A model generated the notes under the pieces. The model saw only the letters and a program-made list of their open reading frames with translations. It was not told where the DNA came from and searched no databases. Of a stretch of DNA of 64,000 bases, positions 42,260-51,848 are shown piece by piece (positions within the stretch are counted from its first letter, which is position 1; the number at the start of each line of letters is the position of its first letter). This DNA is from CAVZTA01 sp963778025 (GTDB taxonomy: Bacteria > Chloroflexota > Limnocylindria > Limnocylindrales > CSP1-4). Where the stretch lies: NCBI GenBank assembly GCA_963778025.1, contig CAVZTA010000008.1, positions 124,001 to 188,000 on the forward strand, in the 5' to 3' direction. The translations under genes were made by a program, and so were the position numbers.

Positions 42260-43405
42260 GCGCGCCCCAGGCTCGAGCGGGCGAGCCGCTCCCGGATCGC
42301 CGCCGTCGCGCCGCGACGGGTGAGCATCCCTCGCAGGGCCGCGCCCGCATCGCCCGCGACGACCGCGAGCCCGTCCGTCCCCGCGCGCCGCAGATCGTCG
42401 AGCGCGTCCCACAACAGCCGTTCGCCGTCCAGCAGCGGTGCCGCGGGCGGGCGGGCCATGATGTCCTCGGCCCGTGTCGTCGCTCGCGCACGTCGGCCGA
42501 CCCGTCGCACGCGATCGAGCCCGATGACGCCGACGACCTGGCCATCGGCGACCACGGGGAGGCTCGTCGCCAGGCCGTCGGGCATGAAGCGGTCGGCGAA
42601 CACATCGAGCGTGAGGTGCGGCGAGACCTGCGGCAGGTCGGTCTCCATCACGTCCGCCACGCGCACACCGACGAGCGCCTGCTCGATCGCCATCCGCCGT
42701 TCCACGGCCGATGCACCGGTCGTGACGAACCACCCGAGCGACAGCAGCATCACGCCCGTCGACGGGCTCACCGTGAGGGCGACGAGCATGCCGATGCCGG
42801 CGACCGTCCAGCCCGTCGCCCGCCCCAGCACCGATGCCAGGCGTGTGGCGCGCCGCGCATCGCCGGTCCGCTGCCAGGCCAGCGCCCGGACGATGCGGCC
42901 GCCGTCCAGGGGCAGGCCGGGCAGGACGCTCAGCAGGGCGAACGCGCCGTCGAGCGTCCCGACGACGAGCAGGCCCGCTGCCACGGCCGCGACCGCGTCC
43001 TCCCCGTCGAGCAGCGAGAACCCGATGGGCACCAGCAGCAGCGCGATCGCGATCGAGAGCGCCGGGCCGACGATCGCGATGAGCATCTCGTCGCGCGGCG
43101 TGCGCCCCTGGACGTCGAGCGGCGAGACGCCGCCCACGAAGCCCAGGATCACCGACCCGGGGTCGACGCCCAGCCGCCGCGCCGTCAGCGCATGGGCGAG
43201 CTCATGGGCGACGACGCAGAGCAGCACGGCGATGGCGCTGGAGCCACCGACGATCCAGTGCACGACCGTCGGCAGTCTGCGGCGCAGCGGCGGTCGCGAG
43301 CTGCGCTCCCAGGAGCGTGACGAGCGCGAGGAGCAGGACCCACGCCAGCGAGACCCGGATCTCGATGCCCGCGATGCGGGCGATGGCCAACCCCTCGGAC
43401 CCCAC
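42256..43405 (-). CDS. Site-2 protease (M50) with CBS domains (one frame break)
   Basis: ATG 43405 gives a first helix (IEIRVSLAWVLLLALVTLLG). After a break near 43275, WIVGGSSAIAVLLCVVAHEL AHALTARRLG carries the zinc motif H-E-L-A-H. The second motif is in VLPGLPLDGGRIVRALAWQR (N/DxDG type). Helices continue to about residue 230, then a CBS pair (VADVMETDLPQVSPHLTLDV, VVADGQVVGVIGLDRVRRVG) and a C-terminal segment. Intramembrane metalloprotease, usually cleaving regulatory membrane proteins. The substrate is unknown. Coupled to moeA by overlap, which may be only positional. Confidence 0.85.
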
Positions 43406-43415
43406 GGGGGCGAGC

Positions 43416-45000
43416 CTAGCCCGCCGGGCGACCCGGCGCCACGGTCCGCCCGGAGGTGACAGCCGCTGACTTGGCCGGCTTGGGGACGTGCCGCCCGGCC
43501 CAGCGGACCACCAGGTACGACAGCCCGACGATCACGCCACCCAGGACCAGCGTCGTCTCGAGCCAGAACTGCTCCGGGAACAGCTGGACCAGGCGGTCGG
43601 TATTCGGGTCGAAGTTGAAGTTCCCGCCCGGGAACAGCAGCTCGTGGAACAGCTGGAACATCGTGTCGAACGCGACGAGTCCGGTCAGGCCCAGCGCGAC
43701 CGTCATGACGGCCGTCACGCGGGCACCACGACGGACCCGCTTCCAGAAGCGGACCGAGCCGCGCGTGGCCAGCCTGGCCACGATCATCACGACGACGGCG
43801 ATGAGCGTGACCCCCGCGAAGCCGACGAACACCGTACGCACGTCACGCATGTGGCCACGCTCGGCCTCGTTCAGCACCGGCTGGCCGAGGACCTGGACGT
43901 CGAAATCGGGTGGCCCGAGGACGAGGTCGGCGAGGATCGAATCGGTGGCGGTCCTGAGGTCGTCCGGGCCGTAGCCCGTCTTGAGACCCGACTCCGCGTG
44001 CGCCTGGCCGATGCCGACCCAGATCGGGTTGAACAGCACGGCGACCGCCACCGCGACGATGAGGATGCCCGTCGCGAGGCCGATGATCAGCGCCGCGATC
44101 GTCCCGAGGAACGCGCCCACCGCGCGACGCAACGGCGCGCGCCTGGGCGTGGCGGCGCTGCCCGCCGCGCCATCGACGACCGCCACGGTGGCCGCAGTGG
44201 CGGCGACGTCACCGGGTTGCGCCGTGCCCGCCGCCACGGCGTCCGCCGCCGGATCCGTGACGATGGCTCCGTCCGCGGCGGCGCGGTGCGCCGCTGCCGC
44301 GCGTGTCGCGGCTTCGGCGGCCGCGGCGGCGAGCGCGGCAGCCTCCTTGGCTTCGGCGGCCGCAGCGAGCGCTTCGGCGGCGACGGCGGCCGCCTCGGTC
44401 GGATCGCGGTCCGCCACCTCGGTCAGCCGGGTCGCGGCGGCTTCCGCCGCAGCGGCAGCGGCGGTCGCGGTCGCGGCGGCATCCGCGGCAGCCGCCGCGG
44501 CTTCGAAGACGGGATCGGCCTCGCTCGGGGGCTCACCCGTGAGCGTGCTGTCATCGGATGGTGCGGCGCCCGCGCTCTCGGCCGCGTCCTGGTCGACCCC
44601 CGCCACGGCGGCCGCAGCAGCGGCGGCGGTCTCCGCCGAGTCCCGGGCATCGGCGGCGGCTTCCGCCGCCTCGGCGGCTTCGGCGGCCGCGGCATCGGCG
44701 GCGTCGCGCGCATCGGCGACGGCCTCGCTGGCGGTGGCCGGTTCGAGCGTCGGGACCGTCTCGCCGGAAGGCTCGTCGCCGGTCGCGTCGACCGATCCGC
44801 CGTCCACCAGCGGCTCGGTCGCATCCGACGAGGCGGTCGCGGGCGGCGTGGCCTCGGACGGCGTGTCGCCGACCGGCGCCTCGTCGGGGGACCCGGCCGT
44901 GCGAGGCCGGCGAGGCCGGCGGCGTCCCGGCCGGCTGGCTCTCGGGGGGCGCGTCCGACGGTGCCGTCTCGTCCGACGTCGGGTCGTGGGATCCGGACAC
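43416..45000 (-). CDS. TIGR01906/DUF1461 membrane protein with long alanine-rich N-terminus (one frame break)
   Basis: GTG 45000 gives SGSHDPTSDETAPSDAPPES. After a break near 44905 comes a 220-residue Ala/Glu/Asp low-complexity region with EAAEAAEAA-type repeats that should be helical or disordered. The C-terminal half is the TIGR01906 integral membrane domain: helix ALIIGLATGILIVAVAVAVL, LKTGYGPDDLRTATDSILAD, LNEAERGHMRDVRTVFVGFA, more helices, GGNFNFDPNTDRLVQLFPEQ and FWLETTLVLGG. Function of the family is unknown. The long Ala-rich arm is not part of the typical family. Confidence 0.75.
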
Positions 45001-45007
45001 GAAGCCC

Positions 45008-45397
45008 CTACTCCTCTTCGAGGGTGCGGGCCTGCTCCCACCAGCCCTCGATGATCAGATCGGGCGGCGGATCCCAGTTCAGCTCGGTCGCGGCGCGATG
45101 GACGCGGTCGCGGAACGCCGGCAGCTCGAGCGCGAGGATGTCCCGGAGCCCCTCGATGCTGCCCTGGACCAGCAGCTGATGCTCCCGCTGCCCGAAGCCC
45201 GCCAGGTTCAGCATCAGCGCCTCGTCACGCCAGGTGACGACGTCGTTGGGCGTCGCCTTGACGTGGTCTGCCAGGTACTGGCGACGGGTCGGTGTCTCCG
45301 ACACCTCGAGCAGGATGCCCGTGGTGAAGATGCCCTCCTTCTCGAGGCGGGCGAGGTACACGGGCTCGATGCGCGACAACTCGGTGATCGGCGGCAC
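45008..45397 (-). CDS. DUF4332 domain protein
   Basis: A 129-aa helix-hairpin-helix-like protein: ELSRIEPVYLARLEKEGIFT and TGILLEVSETPTRRQYLADH at the start, then VVTWRDEALMLNLAGFGQRE and LQGS-like LVQGSIEGLRDIL. The DUF4332 pattern of tandem HhH-like units suggests nucleic-acid or protein binding. Function unknown. It ends 8 bp before the TIGR01906 gene start, same operon. Confidence 0.75.
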   Translation of the reverse strand: MPPITELSRIEPVYLARLEKEGIFTTGILLEVSETPTRRQYLADHVKATPNDVVTWRDEALMLNLAGFGQREHQLLVQGSIEGLRDILALELPAFRDRVHRAATELNWDPPPDLIIEGWWEQARTLEEE

Positions 45398-45501
45398 GCG
45401 GGATCGGCTCCCCTTCGACGACGGATGTCCGCGGATGATGCCATGGCGCGCCGGACGGTGGCGCTGGGACGTTCGTCGCCTGCCGGCGCCGATGGGGCTG
45501 C

Positions 45502-46440
45502 TCAGCCGCGCGACGGGTCGAGTGCCAGGAGGGCCGCTCCATGCGCCGGCGAGCGCGAGCAGCGCACGAGACGGGCCCGCGGGACGACCCGTCGCACGCC
45601 TCCCTCGAGTCGTTCGAAGAACGCCGCGTCCTGCGTGCCGAAGACGGCCCCGGCGAGCACGACATCCGGATCCGAGCGCCTCATCCGAAGCCGGGTGGCG
45701 ATCGCGCCGGCCATGCCCGCGAGCTCGTCCGCCTGCCGGTCGATGATCGCGCGCGCCACGGCGTCACCGTCCATCGCCGCCTGGAACACGACCGGCGCGA
45801 AGGACCGCACGCGCAGCCAGTCCGGTCCCTCGTAGAGCGTCTTCACGAGCGAGTCGACGCGGCGCAGCCCGGCCGCCTCGGGGATCCGCTGCCGGAGGAT
45901 CGTGGACGGTCCGCGGCCGTCCCACGCCCGGACCGCCGCCCGCAGGCCTTCCATCCCGATGTCGCCGCCGCCGCCCCAGTCGCCCGAGATGGACCCCACC
46001 GCCGGGAACCGCCAGCGCCGGCCGTCGGCCGCCAGCCCGGCCGCATTGGTCCCCGCACCGCAGATGAGGACGATGCCCCAGCCGCGGTCCGTCCCCGCAC
46101 GCAGCCCGGCCCATGTGTCGTTGACGACCTCGACTCGCACGGCGAGGTCGAGCGGCGCGATCGCCGCGCGAAGCTGTCGCTCGTCGGACGGGTAGTCCGC
46201 ACCGGCGAGCGCGAGCACCGCGGCGTCGACCACATCGCCGGTCGCGAGCCCGGCCTCCGCGCGCAGTCGCGCGACGAGGGCCGCCAGACGTGTCATGCCC
46301 TCGGCCATCCCGACGGCCTGGTGCGACACCGTGGGCCCCCGGACCGACGCCAGCACGCCGCCCGACGCGTCGAGCAGCAGCGCCTCGGTCTTCGAGTTGC
46401 CGCCGTCCACCCCCAGGACGAGGCGCCTCCCGGCGGTCAT
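45502..46440 (-). CDS. BadF/BadG-type ATPase, probable N-acetylglucosamine kinase
   Basis: A 312-aa actin-fold kinase. Phosphate-1 LVLGVDGGNSKTEALLLDAS (residues 7-26), LALAGADYPSDERQLRAAIA, VEVVNDTWAGLRAGTDRGWG, phosphate-2 LICGAGTNAAGLAADGRRWR, FPAVGSISGDWGGGGDIGME and adenosine motif VVLAGAVFGTQD. The family includes GlcNAc and glucosamine kinases. The neighbouring deacetylase, sugar transporter, GntR and GH4 genes favour an amino-sugar or related hexose substrate. ATG 46440 overlaps the deacetylase stop (ATGA). Confidence 0.82.
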   Translation of the reverse strand: MTAGRRLVLGVDGGNSKTEALLLDASGGVLASVRGPTVSHQAVGMAEGMTRLAALVARLRAEAGLATGDVVDAAVLALAGADYPSDERQLRAAIAPLDLAVRVEVVNDTWAGLRAGTDRGWGIVLICGAGTNAAGLAADGRRWRFPAVGSISGDWGGGGDIGMEGLRAAVRAWDGRGPSTILRQRIPEAAGLRRVDSLVKTLYEGPDWLRVRSFAPVVFQAAMDGDAVARAIIDRQADELAGMAGAIATRLRMRRSDPDVVLAGAVFGTQDAAFFERLEGGVRRVVPRARLVRCSRSPAHGAALLALDPSRG

Positions 46441-47060
46441 GCCGGGACGGTGGCGCGGACCTCGTCGCCCAGCTCGTCGATCGTGACGAACGTCGCGCCC
46501 GCGTCCCGCATCCGTGGCAACAGCCGGTCCACGGCGCCCGGCGTGGGGGTCGGCCACGCATGGAGCAGGACGATCGCGTCGCCCGGCGCCTCGGCCAGGC
46601 CCAGGGTGAGCGCCGAGGCGATGCCATCCTCGGTCGCGGCGATGTCCCAGTCGCGCGGGTCCACGTCCCAGCCCACGTGCCGGTAGCCGGCCTGTTCGAG
46701 CCGGCCGCGGAGCTCCGGGTCGTTGGCGCCCGTCCCGAACGGGAATCGGAACCACGGTCGGGGATCGACGCCGACATGCTCGCGGATCGCCCGATCCGCA
46801 GCGCGGACGTCCGTGGCGAAGCCCTCGGCGCTCAGGAGCGGCATCCGCACGTGGTAGTAGGAGTGGTTGGCCACCCGGTGTCCCGCCTCGGCGATCGCCC
46901 GGGCGACCTCGGGGTACGCCTCCACCCAGCGGCCCTGGAGGAAGAACGTCGCCCGGACCCCGGACCGGTCCAGGAGCTCCAGGAGCCGCCGCTCGCCGCC
47001 CGCGACGCACGGCCGGTCCTGATGCTCCGTGTCGAACGTGAGCGCGATCCGCTGGGTCAC
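46437..47060 (-). CDS. Polysaccharide deacetylase (NodB domain, CE4)
   Basis: A 207-aa protein starting at GTG 47060, 7 bp after the permease stop. NodB motifs: RIALTFDTEHQD (motif 1 with Asp), GHRVANHSYYHVRM (motif 2, metal His pair), RPWFRFPFGTGANDPELRGR (motif 3), HVGWDVDPRDWDIA (motif 4) and AIVLLHAWPTPTPG (motif 5). A complete CE4 catalytic set without a signal peptide, so it acts in the cytoplasm, probably on imported N-acetylated sugars or oligosaccharides. Confidence 0.85.
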   Translation of the reverse strand: MTQRIALTFDTEHQDRPCVAGGERRLLELLDRSGVRATFFLQGRWVEAYPEVARAIAEAGHRVANHSYYHVRMPLLSAEGFATDVRAADRAIREHVGVDPRPWFRFPFGTGANDPELRGRLEQAGYRHVGWDVDPRDWDIAATEDGIASALTLGLAEAPGDAIVLLHAWPTPTPGAVDRLLPRMRDAGATFVTIDELGDEVRATVPA

Positions 47061-47067
47061 GATGTCG

Positions 47068-48195
47068 CTACTTCTCCACACCGGTGACGACGATGCCACG
47101 CGTGAACGCGCGCTGGAACAGCAGGAACAGGATGATCGGGATGACCATCGTCATGAGGGTCCCCGCCTGCACATACGCCGGGTTCCGATAGTGGATCCCG
47201 TTGAACCGCTGCAGGCCCACCGCGAGCGGCTGCAGGTCGGGCTTCGTCGACAGGTAGATGAGCGGCCCGAAGAAGTCGTTCCAGGCGTAGACCAGATGGA
47301 AGATCGCGACCGCGATGATGACCGGCCACGCCTGCGGCAGGATCACCGAGGTCAGCGTCTTGAGCGGGCCGGCGCCGTCGATCGCCGCCGCCTCGTCCAT
47401 CTCGCGCGGGATCGTGAGCAGGTACTGGCGGAGCAGGAACACGTCATAGGCGTTGGCGAAGAACGCCGGCACCAGGAGCGGCAGCCACGTCCCCACCCAG
47501 CCGAGCTTCACGAACATCGTGTACGTCGGCACGATGGTCACCGCCGAGGGCAGGAAGATCGTGGCGATCAGGAGCGTGAACAGCAGTGACCGGCCCCGGA
47601 ACCGGAAGCGCGCGAACCCGTACGCCACGAGCGTGCACGAGGCCAGCGTGCCGACCATGCCGATGAGCGCCAGCGCGATGGTGTTGAACAACAGCCTCGG
47701 GTAGTCGATGAGGTTCCAGACGTCGGCGTAGTTGCTCCAGGCCGGGGCGAGGTCCCACGCCCGCGACAGCGTCCGGTAGCTGCCGGCCCACACGATCGGC
47801 GCGTCGGGCTGCGCGGGGTCGATGAACGTCGACTGCTGGCGACCCTTCTTGACGATCGCGAGCTCGTGGATCGTGCCGTCGATGGGCACGAGGTACATGT
47901 CCAGCTCCTCGCCCTGGTACGAGAACGTCCGGGGCACGGACGGCAGGAGCGGCGCATCGAGCTCGGAGAGCTGATCGGTGGTCTTCAGCGACACGATCGC
48001 CGACCGGACGATGGGTGACAGGAAGCCCACCAGCACCGTCAGGATGAGGATCGTCAGCGCGAACGTCTTGGCGGCGTCCGTCGGGCGGCGCGGCCGGCGC
48101 AGCCAGGAGGGCCGACGGCGCCCGGCGACGGCGACGGGTCGCGACGCGACCGCGGACCCATCGGTGCGAGCGGCTCCCCCGCCCAGGACCGCCAT
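47068..48195 (-). CDS. Carbohydrate ABC transporter permease, MalG type
   Basis: A 375-aa inner-membrane permease. After the first helix (about 45-65) there is an unusually long extracytoplasmic loop of about 100 residues (LVPIDGTIHELAIVKKGRQQ, DPAQPDAPIVWAGSYRTLSR). Then the usual MalG core, with the EAA loop EMDEAAAIDGAGPLKTLTSV followed by ILPQAWP, contacting the ATPase. Ends with an RAFTRGIVVTGVEK tail. ATG 48195 directly abuts the stop of the MalF-type permease. No ATPase gene is in this window, so a shared MsmK-type ATPase is likely encoded elsewhere. Confidence 0.92.
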   Translation of the reverse strand: MAVLGGGAARTDGSAVASRPVAVAGRRRPSWLRRPRRPTDAAKTFALTILILTVLVGFLSPIVRSAIVSLKTTDQLSELDAPLLPSVPRTFSYQGEELDMYLVPIDGTIHELAIVKKGRQQSTFIDPAQPDAPIVWAGSYRTLSRAWDLAPAWSNYADVWNLIDYPRLLFNTIALALIGMVGTLASCTLVAYGFARFRFRGRSLLFTLLIATIFLPSAVTIVPTYTMFVKLGWVGTWLPLLVPAFFANAYDVFLLRQYLLTIPREMDEAAAIDGAGPLKTLTSVILPQAWPVIIAVAIFHLVYAWNDFFGPLIYLSTKPDLQPLAVGLQRFNGIHYRNPAYVQAGTLMTMVIPIILFLLFQRAFTRGIVVTGVEK

Positions 48196-49155
48196 CTAGC
48201 GCTCCGCCGCGTAGTAGACCCAGCGCCGGGACGTGCGGAAGATCGCGATCGTCAGGGCGAGCGTGATGCCGAACAGCAGCCACGCCAGCGTCGAGCCGTA
48301 GGCCATGTCCTGGAACGTGAAGAACGTCTTGTACAGGTACAGGTTGAAGAAGTACGTCTGACCGCCGGGTTCGCCGGTGCCGTTGTTGAGCACGTACGGC
48401 ACGAGGAAGTACTGCATCACATCCACGACGCCCAGCACGAGCGTGTAGAAGATGACCGGCGACATCATCGGCAGGGTCACGTGCCGGAGCTGCGCCCAGA
48501 AGCCCGCACCATCGATCCACGCCGCGTCGTACAGCTCGCTGGGGATGCCCCGGAGGCCGGCGAGGTTGACGATGATCCCCGCGCCGATGCCCCAGATGCC
48601 GATGAACAGCAGGCTCGGGTAGATCCAGAAGGTCGAGTCGATCCAGTGGGGCGGCTCCTGGATGCCCACGAAGCGCAGCGCCTCGTTGATCCAGCCGGTC
48701 TCGTTGTTGAGCATGCTGCCCCACACGAGCACGCCCGAGACGAACGGGATCACGTACGGCAGGAAGAACAGGATCCGGAACAGCCCCGACGCGCGAAGGT
48801 GCCGGCTGTTGAGCGCGATCGCCAGCGAGAACGGCAGGAGCAGCACCAACGGCAGCTGCAGCGCCGCGAAGCGGAAGGTGACGCCCAGCGACTCCCACGC
48901 CTGCCCGTCGCGCAGGAGCTTCTGCCAGTTCTCGAGCCCCACGAAGCTCAGCGGCTCCGACTGGTCGAGGTTGAGGTTGGTGAACGTGAACAGCAGCGAC
49001 GCGATCATCGGCGCGAGCGTGAACACGAGGAAGCCGATGAGCCACGGCGCGATGAACAGGTAGCCCCAGCGGGCCTCGCGACGGGCGAGCGTCCCCGGCC
49101 GGTGCGGGCTGCCCTGGGAGGCGCGACGGGTGCGCGGCAGCGACAGGCTGGTCAT
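48196..49155 (-). CDS. Carbohydrate ABC transporter permease, MalF type
   Basis: A 319-aa permease with six helices. FIAPWLIGFLVFTLAPMIAS is helix 1. The EAA loop is SELYDAAWIDGAGFWAQLRH followed by VTLPMMSPVIF. It forms the membrane channel with the MalG-type partner and receives substrate from the binding protein encoded just upstream. The C-terminus (FRTSRRWVYYAAER) is typical. Confidence 0.92.
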   Translation of the reverse strand: MTSLSLPRTRRASQGSPHRPGTLARREARWGYLFIAPWLIGFLVFTLAPMIASLLFTFTNLNLDQSEPLSFVGLENWQKLLRDGQAWESLGVTFRFAALQLPLVLLLPFSLAIALNSRHLRASGLFRILFFLPYVIPFVSGVLVWGSMLNNETGWINEALRFVGIQEPPHWIDSTFWIYPSLLFIGIWGIGAGIIVNLAGLRGIPSELYDAAWIDGAGFWAQLRHVTLPMMSPVIFYTLVLGVVDVMQYFLVPYVLNNGTGEPGGQTYFFNLYLYKTFFTFQDMAYGSTLAWLLFGITLALTIAIFRTSRRWVYYAAER

Positions 49156-49306
49156 CGGTCCTCAGGCGGTCGCGGTAGGCGGTGGGCTGATGGCGACACG
49201 GTCGGTGGCTCCCGCCTGGGGGGAAGCGGGAGCCACCGGGTCCGTGTGGAGGGAGGGGCGGCGGGCGGCCGTCAGGACCAGCGCCTCGGGCCCCATCGGG
49301 CCCTCG

Positions 49307-50807
49307 TCACTGCTTGTCCCAGATGGCCTGGATCTCGGCCTTGAGGGCGTCGATCTCCGTGTCCATGTCCAGGCCCTGCTCGGTCTGCCAGCGGGTCGTG
49401 TACTTGCCGCCCGAGCCGACGAGGCCGAGGGTCTCGTTGTAGGCGGGCATGAACGATTCGAAGTTCGGGTTGTCGGCGTACTGGATGCCGTCGATCGCGA
49501 CCTGCCAGTCGGGCTGCTGGGTGAACGTCTCGTCCTGGCCGTCGAAGAACGCCTGCTGGTCGGCAGTGCGGGCGGGCATGCCGCCGTACGTCGCGAGCAG
49601 GTCGGTGGAGCCCTCGCCGAGCAGGTAGCTGAGGACCTCGAACGCCTCGTCCGGGTGCTTGGTGCCCTTCAGGATGCGGAACGTGTCGGCGTTGAACGCC
49701 GCGGTGACCTTGCCCTGCGAGGACGGGATGGCCGCGATGTCCCAGTCGCCCTCGAGGCCCTCGAGGCCGTACGTCGACCACAGGAAGTTCTCGCTCATGC
49801 CGACATGGCCGGTGAAGAACGGGTAGCCGTCGGGGTTGATGTCCGTGCTCTGGAAGGTCGGCCCGTCCATCGACATGTGGTCGGTCCAGATCGCGTCGTA
49901 GAAGTACTTCCAGCCGGCGCGCCACGCGTCGGGGATCTGGGCGGTCTTGCCGTCGCTCGCCGCCAGGCTGCCGGCCCCGAAGTAGGCACCCAGACCGCGC
50001 ATGTCGTCGCGCTGCAGCTCGAAGCCCCACTGGGTCAGGTTCTTGGGATCGAACCCGTCCTGGGTCGCGTCCTTGCCCGCCTTGTCGACGGTCAGGATCT
50101 TGCCGACCTCGCGGGCCGTGTCGTAGTCCCAGGCGCGCTTCGTGCCGTCGGGCATCGTGTACTGCTCGCCGTACTTGTGGGGCGGCTCGGCGAGGCCGGC
50201 CTCCTCGAACAGGCTCTTCGAGTAGAACAGGACCGACGGATAGATGGCGAACGGGATGCCGACCTGGCCTTCATCGAGCTTGTAGATGTCGACCGCGTCC
50301 TCGGGGAAGCCCGAGAGGTCGTAGTTCGTCTTCTGGATGTACGGGGCGAGGTCCAGCCACTGGCCGTGGAACGCGTTCGCTCCGCCGATGCCGACCGGGC
50401 CCACGATGTCGGGGCCGTTGCCCGACGAGATCTGGACGCTGAGGGCGTCGTTGGCGCCCGCGTACGGCACCGCCTCGAACGTCAGGTGGATGTCCGGATG
50501 ACTCGCATTGAACTTCTCCGCCACGGCCTGTTCCACGGCCACCTGTTCGGGCGCGTCGCCGCCACCGAGACAGCAGTACCAGCCGGATCTCCACCTGGCC
50601 GGGCTGTGCCGTGCTGCCGCCGGAGGTGACCGGCGTGGCGACCGCCGCCCCGGACGGGCTGGCGGCTGCCGACGCGCCGGCCGAGGACCCTGCCGAGGCG
50701 CCCGCCGAGGACCCGGTCGACGCGGACGGTGTCGTGCCGCTGCACGCCGAGACCACGAGCGCGAGGGCCGCGACCGACGTCGCGACCCGGGACGTTCGGA
50801 AGCCCAT
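49307..50807 (-). CDS. Sugar ABC transporter substrate-binding lipoprotein (one frame break)
   Basis: ATG 50807 gives a signal peptide with lipobox LVVSAC, then a Ser/Ala/Gly linker. After one extra C near 50580 the mature domain continues as WYCCLGGGDAPEQVAVEQAV, EKFNASHPDIHLTFEAVPYA, SSGNGPDIVGPVGIGGANAF, IPFAIYPSVLFYSKSLFEEA, and ILKGTKHPDEAFEVLSYLLG. Family 1 extracellular solute-binding protein (MalE-like), about 499 aa. The cargo sugar is not identifiable but should match the GH4/kinase pathway. Confidence 0.88.
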
Positions 50808-50899
50808 CCGGGCACCTCCCTGCGATCGGCGCGACCGGTGATCCGGGCGCGGCGCTGCTCCGGCCGCGACCTGCGCCGCGACCACCTCCTGCTGCCGGG

Positions 50900-51724
50900 T
50901 CATCGGGCGGCACCCACCGGCCGCGACCGCGGGACGACATTCCGGATGCGGTCGTCCTGCCCGGACCGGACGACCACGCGATCGATGAGGTAGCGCGAGC
51001 GATCGCCGCGCACGTAGCTCCGGCCGAACTCGACGACCGAGCCGTCGGCGGCGTAGGCGAGGCCCTCGACCAGCAGCGCGGGCGACCCGGAGCGCTGGGC
51101 GAGGAGCTTGGCCTCACGGCCCCGAAGCAGGACAGGCTCGATGGTCTCGCGCGCACGGACGATGGGCGTCCCGTAGCGGGTCACCAGCACCTCGTACAGG
51201 GAGCCCCGCTCGAGGTCGGTCGCGAGCAGCCCCGGGAACCGCTCCGCGGGCAGGTGGACCTGCTCCAGGAGATACGGCTCGCCGTCGACCATGCGCAGGC
51301 GCTCGAGGTAGAGCGTGGGCGAGTCGGGCTCCAGGCCCAGCGCCTCTGCGACATGCGCCGTGGCCGACTCCGGCCGGGCGGACACGAGCCGGGTGGACGG
51401 GTCGAGGCCGCGGCTCTGCATCTCTTCGGTGAACGACATCGAGCCGGCGAGGTCGAGGTCGATGCGGGGCGGCAGCACGAACGTGCCCTTGCCCCGGGTC
51501 CGCTCGATGCGCTGCTCGCGCACCAGCTCGTCGAGCGCGCGCCGGACGGTGATGAGGCTGCAGCCATAGCGGACCGCGAGGTCACGCTCGGTCGGCACCT
51601 GTTCGCCCGCGTGCCAGTCGCCGCGATCCAGCGCGGCACGCAGATCCAGGTAGACCTGGTGATGCAGCGGGACCGGGCCCAGCTCCAGCCGGAAGTGCGC
51701 CATCCGGTCGGGTGCCTCCTCCAT
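50900..51724 (-). CDS. GntR-family (HutC/UTRA) transcriptional regulator
   Basis: A 274-aa repressor. Winged helix VPLHHQVYLDLRAALDRGDW, QVPTERDLAVRYGCSLITVR and RALDELVREQRIERTRGKGT (residues about 18-85), UTRA ligand domain from about 95 (RPESATAHVAEALGLEPDSP, YLLEQVHLPAERFPGLLATD, VVEFGRSYVRGDRSRYLIDR). ATG 51724 is preferred over an in-frame TTG at 51742. It is divergent from the GH4 gene, with a perfect palindrome between them, and upstream of the transporter genes. It probably represses both sides until a sugar phosphate binds. Confidence 0.9.
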   Translation of the reverse strand: MEEAPDRMAHFRLELGPVPLHHQVYLDLRAALDRGDWHAGEQVPTERDLAVRYGCSLITVRRALDELVREQRIERTRGKGTFVLPPRIDLDLAGSMSFTEEMQSRGLDPSTRLVSARPESATAHVAEALGLEPDSPTLYLERLRMVDGEPYLLEQVHLPAERFPGLLATDLERGSLYEVLVTRYGTPIVRARETIEPVLLRGREAKLLAQRSGSPALLVEGLAYAADGSVVEFGRSYVRGDRSRYLIDRVVVRSGQDDRIRNVVPRSRPVGAAR

Positions 51725-51753
51725 CGCGAGAACCGGTGACAAGGCTTGCTCAT

Positions 51754-51767
51754 AACGTTATAACGTT
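51754..51767. promoter_or_regulatory. Perfect palindrome, probable GntR operator
   Basis: AACGTTATAACGTT, a perfect 14-bp palindrome, conspicuously AT-rich for this genome, 30 bp before the GntR start and 82 bp before the GH4 start. Its location in the shared intergenic region makes it the likely operator for the GntR protein. Confidence 0.65.
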
Positions 51768-51848
51768 TCCGTCAAGGCCCTGCGCGGCGTTCGTGCACCA
51801 ACGGACGGGCGGTAGGCTCGGGCACGCAGGCAAGCCGTCGGAGGCGGG

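Noticed and set aside
44200..44800. A plus-strand alanine/serine-rich protein from about 43981
   Set aside because: It mirrors the Ala-rich minus-strand arm of the TIGR01906 gene. GCC/GGC repeats read as Ala in several frames of both strands.
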